Under the pieces are notes generated by a model. It worked only from the letters and a program-made list of their open reading frames with translations. It was not told where the DNA came from and did no database searches. DNA of 64,000 nucleotides from contig NZ_CP100416.1 in the NCBI RefSeq assembly GCF_026017845.1, forward strand, positions 5,053,176 to 5,117,175, given 5' to 3'. Shown here piece after piece: positions 60,422 to 64,000 of this stretch. This DNA comes from Amycolatopsis mediterranei. GTDB taxonomy: Bacteria; Actinomycetota; Actinomycetes; Mycobacteriales; Pseudonocardiaceae. Every line of letters starts with the position of its first letter. Position 1 is the stretch's first letter. A program made the translations under genes and the position numbers.

Positions 60422-61638
60422 CCACGACCGAAGCGCGGCCCGCCGTGCCCCCGGTTGAGCGCTCCAAGCGGAGGATCTCGATCAACCCGCGCCAGAGCGG
60501 CATCTACGTCGCGTTCGCGCTGATCGTGGTGCTGTTCGAGGTGCTCACCGGTGGCGCGCTGCTGGAGCCGCAGAACATCTCCAACATCATCGTGCAGAAC
60601 AGCTACGTGCTGATCCTCGCGATCGGGATGATCCTGGTGATCATCTCCGGGCACATCGACCTGTCCGCAGGCTCGGTCGTCGCGATGACCGGCGCGGTGT
60701 CGGCGGTGCTGATGGTGAACTCGCACGTGCCGTGGTTCCTGGCCGTGCTGATCACCCTCGTCGTCGGCGCGGCGATCGGCGCGTGGCAGGGTTACTGGGT
60801 CGCCTACTTCGGCATCCCGGCGTTCATCGTGACGCTCGCCGGCATGCTGGCGTTCCGGGCCCTGACCCTCACGGTGCTGGGCAACCAGGGCATCGGCCCG
60901 TTCCCGGACGCGATCCGCACGCTGTCCAACGGCTTCACCTCCGGCTACCTGGGCAACATCGGCCTCGGCCCGCTCGGCGGCGCCGACCTGGTGTCGCTGC
61001 TCGCCGGCGTCGCCGCGGTGGCCGGGATCGTGTTCACGCAGTGGCGGAAGCGGGCCGGGCGGATGGGCTACGGCCAGGACGTCGACCCGTTCGGAGTCTT
61101 CGTGCTCAAGATCGCCGGCATCGCGGTGCTGGTGCTCGCGCTGGTCGTGCAGCTGGCCCGGTTCAAGAACCTGCCGTGGGTGCTCATCCTGCTGGCGGTG
61201 CTGGTGCTCGGCTACTCGCTGGTGGCCGGGAAGTCGGTGTTCGGCAGGCACATCTACGCCGTGGGCGGCAACCTGCAGGCCGCGACGCTCTCGGGCGTCA
61301 AGGTCAAGCAGGTGACGTTCTGGATCTTCGTCAACATGGGCGTGCTGGCCGCGCTGGCCGGCATCATCTTCGCCGGCCGGCTCAACCAGGCGGGCCCGAC
61401 GGCGGGCGTCAACTTCGAGCTCGACGCGATCGCGGCGGCGTTCATCGGCGGCGCGGCCGTCCAGGGCGGCGTCGGGAAGGTGGTCGGCGCGATCACCGGT
61501 GGCCTGATCATGGCGGTGATCAACAACGGCATGTCCCTGATCGGCGCCCCGAGCGAGCGGGTGATGCTGGTCAAGGGCGTCGTCCTGCTGGCCGCGGTGG
61601 CCTACGACATCTGGACGAAGCGCCGCGCGGCTTCCTGA
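60418..61638 (+). CDS. gguB: sugar ABC permease, GguB/MmsB-like
   Basis: A 406-residue permease with about ten helices and an unusually long central loop (about residues 195-270), which is characteristic of GguB/MmsB. LAIGMILVIISGHIDLSAGS and AAFIGGAAVQGGVGKVVGAI are the family motifs. It is the last gene of the operon and is followed by a terminator. Confidence 0.9.
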   Translation: MTTTEARPAVPPVERSKRRISINPRQSGIYVAFALIVVLFEVLTGGALLEPQNISNIIVQNSYVLILAIGMILVIISGHIDLSAGSVVAMTGAVSAVLMVNSHVPWFLAVLITLVVGAAIGAWQGYWVAYFGIPAFIVTLAGMLAFRALTLTVLGNQGIGPFPDAIRTLSNGFTSGYLGNIGLGPLGGADLVSLLAGVAAVAGIVFTQWRKRAGRMGYGQDVDPFGVFVLKIAGIAVLVLALVVQLARFKNLPWVLILLAVLVLGYSLVAGKSVFGRHIYAVGGNLQAATLSGVKVKQVTFWIFVNMGVLAALAGIIFAGRLNQAGPTAGVNFELDAIAAAFIGGAAVQGGVGKVVGAITGGLIMAVINNGMSLIGAPSERVMLVKGVVLLAAVAYDIWTKRRAAS

Positions 61639-61655
61639 GCCGGATGTTTCGGAGG

Positions 61656-61690
61656 GGGGCTTCCCGCGGTGGCGCGGGAAGCCCCTTTCC
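61656..61690 (+). terminator. terminator of the arabinose operon
   Basis: GGGGCTTCCCGCG and CGCGGGAAGCCCC form a perfect 13-bp stem with a 4-nt loop, followed by TTTCCC. It sits 18 bp past the gguB stop. Confidence 0.85.
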
Positions 61691-61705
61691 CTTCTCTCCG
61701 TTCAC

Positions 61706-61838
61706 CGTGTCGTCCCTCCAATCACGCATGATGTCTCCCCAGTCACGCGAGATGCCCGCCCGATCACGTGTCGAGTGTGATTGAGCGGGCATCATGCGTG
61801 ATTGGGCGGGCATCACACGTGATTGAGGGGACGACACG
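61706..61838. repeat. 133-bp palindromic repeat array of GATTGNGCGGGCATCA-type units
   Basis: Two arms of about 60 bp are near reverse complements, starting CGTGTCGTCC and ending GGACGACACG. Each arm is built of three imperfect 21-bp units (ATCACG followed by GATG and CCCGCCC). It lies between convergent genes and is probably an interspersed intergenic repeat. I see no coding potential. Confidence 0.8.
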
Positions 61839-61839
61839 A

Positions 61840-61870
61840 AGGGCCGCGCCGGGGAATCCGGCGCGGCCCT
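61840..61870 (-). terminator. terminator of the DUF1996 B gene
   Basis: AGGGCCGCGCCGG and CCGGCGCGGCCCT form a perfect 13-bp stem around GGAAT, 4 bp past the DUF1996 B stop on the minus strand. Confidence 0.8.
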
Positions 61871-61874
61871 CCGG

Positions 61875-63320
61875 TCACTGCGAGCAGCGCTTGCCGGTGT
61901 TGATGCAGTTGACGGCCTGGTTCATCAGGCGCTGGCCCATGACGTTGGCGAAGTCGTCGTGGTCCGAGCGGGGGTTGTGCTTCTCCTGGGCGAAGGCGTC
62001 CACTTTGTACTGACCCTTGACCTGGATGTCGTGCGGGATGTTGTAGACCAGCTTGATCACCAGCTGCGGTACGTTCTGGAAACCCTTGGGGCACTTGCCC
62101 TGCTGGTCCGCGAACACGATGTGCGTGCGGTGGTTGGCGCTGTCGATGTTCTTGCCGTCCCAGCAGTTCGGGAAGGCGTGGATCCGCTCGACCTTGCTGT
62201 TCTGCGGGCAGATCGGGTAGTGGTCGGTGAGCCGGTCCTCGAAGCCGGTGCAGGTCCAGCTGGGCCGGGCGTTGGCCGGGCCGTTGGTGCTCTGCTTGGC
62301 GTCGCCGTAGAGGATGCGGAGGAACTGCGGCATCGCGACGACCTTGCTCGCGCCGCCGCTGGTGAAGGTGATCGTCGCCGACTGGACGCGCTGGATCTCG
62401 CCGTCGTTGTCGCCGACCTCGTTCTTGTCGTTGACACCGGGCAGTTCCGCCGGCTGGCCGTTGCTGTTCTGGCCGCCGTTGTCGATCCCGCCCTTGCCGT
62501 TCTGCTTGAGCGCGCACTGCGCGAGCCCGCCGAGGTTGGTCGGCTTCGCGGCCCGGCGGCCGATCGCGATGGCGATCCGGTCGATGGTGGACGCGCGCTT
62601 GTCCTTGAGCGGCCCGACGACGGCGTTCTGGATGTCCTGCGGCGTCTTGAGATCGCCGTTCGCGATCCGCTTGTCGGCCTCGTCGATCTGCGTGTCGAGC
62701 AGGTCGAGGTTGCGGTTGACCTCGTCCATCGCCTGGTCCGGGACGTCGGGCAGCTTGCTGGCGACGTCGGGGCAGTCGACCTGGGCGCTCGCCTTGTCCT
62801 TGGCGCTGCCGGCCCGGTCGGGCTGCGTGGCGGGCGGGTTCTTCTCGGCGTCGCCGGTGTCGATGCGGACGACGGGCCAGAAGTAGGCCGACTTGTCGCC
62901 GTTCTTGCAGGTGGTGCCCGCCTTCACGAGGCTCTTGTTGTTCGAGTCGGAGTTGGTGGAGAGGTTGCCGACGTAGTCGTGCAGGTGCTGGGCACCGTTC
63001 TTGATGCCGGGCTGGGCGATGAAGTTGTCGGGGTTGAAGTGCTGGTTCTCGTTGCGGCCACAGTCCACGGTGAACGTGCCGCGGGCGCCCTTCTGCTGCA
63101 GCGCCTTGTTCACGTTGTTGCCCGACGGGACCTTCGCGATGTCGATGAAGAACGACTTGTCGGCGGGGTCGGCGCTGGCCTCGCCGGTGCGGCCGGCGGT
63201 GGTCGCGACGACGATGCCGCCGACGGCCAGCGCGAGCGCCAGGCCACCGGTCGCGATCTTCGTGCGGCGGGTGATGCGATGTCTGCCCGTGGCGGGGGTG
63301 CGGGAAGTATTCCGGGCCAT
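61875..63320 (-). CDS. secreted DUF1996 protein B
   Basis: A 481-residue exported DUF1996 protein with the same layout as copy A at 19936: RRTKIATGGLALALAVGGIV, GTFTVDCGRNENQHFNPDNF, GAQHLHDYVGNLST and NHRTHIVFADQQGKCPKG. The helical insertion and the tails differ most. There are five residues before the shared Arg-rich signal. The ATG at 63318-63320 follows AGGTGAAC. Two paralogs 42 kb apart in one locus suggest duplication followed by divergence. Confidence 0.88.
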   Translation of the reverse strand: MARNTSRTPATGRHRITRRTKIATGGLALALAVGGIVVATTAGRTGEASADPADKSFFIDIAKVPSGNNVNKALQQKGARGTFTVDCGRNENQHFNPDNFIAQPGIKNGAQHLHDYVGNLSTNSDSNNKSLVKAGTTCKNGDKSAYFWPVVRIDTGDAEKNPPATQPDRAGSAKDKASAQVDCPDVASKLPDVPDQAMDEVNRNLDLLDTQIDEADKRIANGDLKTPQDIQNAVVGPLKDKRASTIDRIAIAIGRRAAKPTNLGGLAQCALKQNGKGGIDNGGQNSNGQPAELPGVNDKNEVGDNDGEIQRVQSATITFTSGGASKVVAMPQFLRILYGDAKQSTNGPANARPSWTCTGFEDRLTDHYPICPQNSKVERIHAFPNCWDGKNIDSANHRTHIVFADQQGKCPKGFQNVPQLVIKLVYNIPHDIQVKGQYKVDAFAQEKHNPRSDHDDFANVMGQRLMNQAVNCINTGKRCSQ

Positions 63321-63499
63321 GTTCACCTCGTTCGGTTTTCCGGGCACGCCGAAGAAAGCCTGCGTGCCCGGGCTGGAGACGCGCGGAACCCGGGGAGCGG
63401 CACCGGGTCGCGGGTATCGGGGGATCCGCCCGGTGTCACTGGTTCCGGCATTGGGGGGAACGGCCGCGAGCCGGGGCCGGTTCAAGCCGCGATTCCGCC

Positions 63500-63515
63500 G
63501 TTATCGTTTCGTTAT
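63500..63515 (-). promoter_or_regulatory. shared upstream element of the DUF1996 paralogs (copy B)
   Basis: The plus strand reads GTTATCGTTTCGTTAT, one base different from 21555-21570, at about 190 bp upstream of the paralog. It lies in the 63321-63569 divergent gap, which also contains the LacI-like gene's promoter. I see no other gene there. Confidence 0.6.
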
Positions 63516-63569
63516 TTATGGAAGGTGAACAAAGTTCACGTCCACCCGTGTGATCGTTAACATCAACGC

Positions 63570-64000
63570 ATGCCCGTGGACGACGCAGGTCCCGACGGCC
63601 CGCTCCGCGCGCGGGCCCTCCAGCGGCGGGGCACGCTCGGGGTGATCGCGACCGGGGCGTCGGCGTCGGGACCGGTGCTGCACGGCCTGCGCGCGGCCGC
63701 CCGCGAGCAGCAATACGTGCTGAGCGTCTTCAGCGTGTCGGTCAACAGCGGCGCGGCGGTGCTGGCCGCGGTGGCCGGCCTGCAGTTGCAGGGGGTGGCC
63801 GGGATCGTGGTGCTCGACGGGCACCTCCTGGCCGAGCTGGCCCCGGTCGCCGAGATCCCGCTGGTGCCCGCGGCGTCGACCGACCAGTACGCGGGGGCGC
63901 GCCGGGCCACGGAGCACCTGCTGGAACTCGGCCACCCGACGGTCTGGCACCTCGGCGGCCCGGAGGAAGGCCCGGTGGCCCGCGCCCGCGAGCGCGGCTG
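63570..64000 (+). CDS. LacI-like sugar-binding-domain protein without HTH (5' part)
   Basis: From ATG 63570 the frame runs off the right edge (143 residues visible). RRGTLGVIATGASASGPVLH, TDQYAGARRATEHLLELGH and TVWHLGGPEEGPV align with the effector domains of LacI 1 and 2. The normal 50-60 residue HTH is absent. The first aligned residue falls right after the hinge position, and no HTH is found in any frame upstream. It may be a dominant-negative or sensor-only protein, or a decayed regulator. The start and family fit the sequence, while function is unknown. Confidence 0.7.
   Translation, partial: MPVDDAGPDGPLRARALQRRGTLGVIATGASASGPVLHGLRAAAREQQYVLSVFSVSVNSGAAVLAAVAGLQLQGVAGIVVLDGHLLAELAPVAEIPLVPAASTDQYAGARRATEHLLELGHPTVWHLGGPEEGPVARARERG

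Noticed and set aside
61706..61838. Short CRISPR array
   Set aside because: The units are inverted rather than direct, the spacers are not unique and there are no cas genes.

Overview
The window is very GC-rich DNA with frequent GTG and TTG starts and tight ATGA-type overlaps. The gene content includes DasR-type operators, a ShbA-like sigma factor, LacI/TetR regulators, many secreted glycosidases and DUF1996 proteins. Together these indicate a filamentous actinomycete of the Pseudonocardiaceae type, probably Amycolatopsis or a close relative. The taxon is inferred from gene style, not from a marker gene.

Layout. (1) 0.1-4.9 kb: a quinate/shikimate catabolic module with an MHS-type transporter, a TetR regulator, an AroE-like dehydrogenase and a two-domain 3-dehydroshikimate dehydratase. 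The same 20-bp operator-like sequence lies upstream of the transporter and of the dehydrogenase. (2) 5.1-9.8 kb: an aminosugar ABC importer (binding protein and two permeases) plus a GH3 NagZ-like beta-N-acetylglucosaminidase, behind two DasR-like TGGT-N4-ACCA palindromes. (3) 9.9-15.1 kb: a large P-loop/TPR protein, a secreted SH3-domain protein and a DUF2235 hydrolase. (4) 15.1-19.3 kb, minus strand: a RiPP cluster made of a 50-residue precursor with six VVHNR core repeats, a fused leader-binding/YcaO enzyme, an MFS exporter and a GNAT acetyltransferase. This is the most novel-looking part of the window. (5) 19.5-31.7 kb: a YjbR-like protein, a DUF1996 protein, a frameshifted kinase, a ShbA-like sigma factor, a DosS/DosR-like two-component system with a PPOX protein, a TetR/DUF1772 divergent pair, folE with a ferredoxin-reductase-like flavoprotein under a divergent Cys-containing HTH regulator, and the degraded remains of an ECF sigma factor joined to a truncated CU044_5270 protein.

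(6) 32-61.6 kb: a plant-polysaccharide (arabinogalactan/arabinan) utilisation island. It has two near-duplicate LacI regulators with TGTTAGCGCTAACA operators, a 1370-residue GH35 beta-galactosidase, a YtfQRT-YjfF-type galactofuranose importer, a LamG3-GH51 arabinofuranosidase, araB-araD-araA, and a ChvE-GguA-GguB importer. It is interrupted by housekeeping-like genes at 37-44 kb: membrane protein, LysE, SDR, CBM2-beta-helix protein, a small secreted protein, a D,D-carboxypeptidase and an EEP-family hydrolase. (7) 61.6-64 kb: a long palindromic intergenic repeat, a second DUF1996 paralog sharing a promoter element with the first, and the start of a LacI-like protein that lacks its DNA-binding domain.

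How the genes work together: secreted GH35, GH51 and CBM2-lyase enzymes would release galactose/galactofuranose and arabinose. The two ABC systems import them, araBDA converts arabinose to xylulose 5-phosphate, and LacI regulators sense the sugars. No tRNA, rRNA, CRISPR array, insertion sequence or replication origin was recognised.
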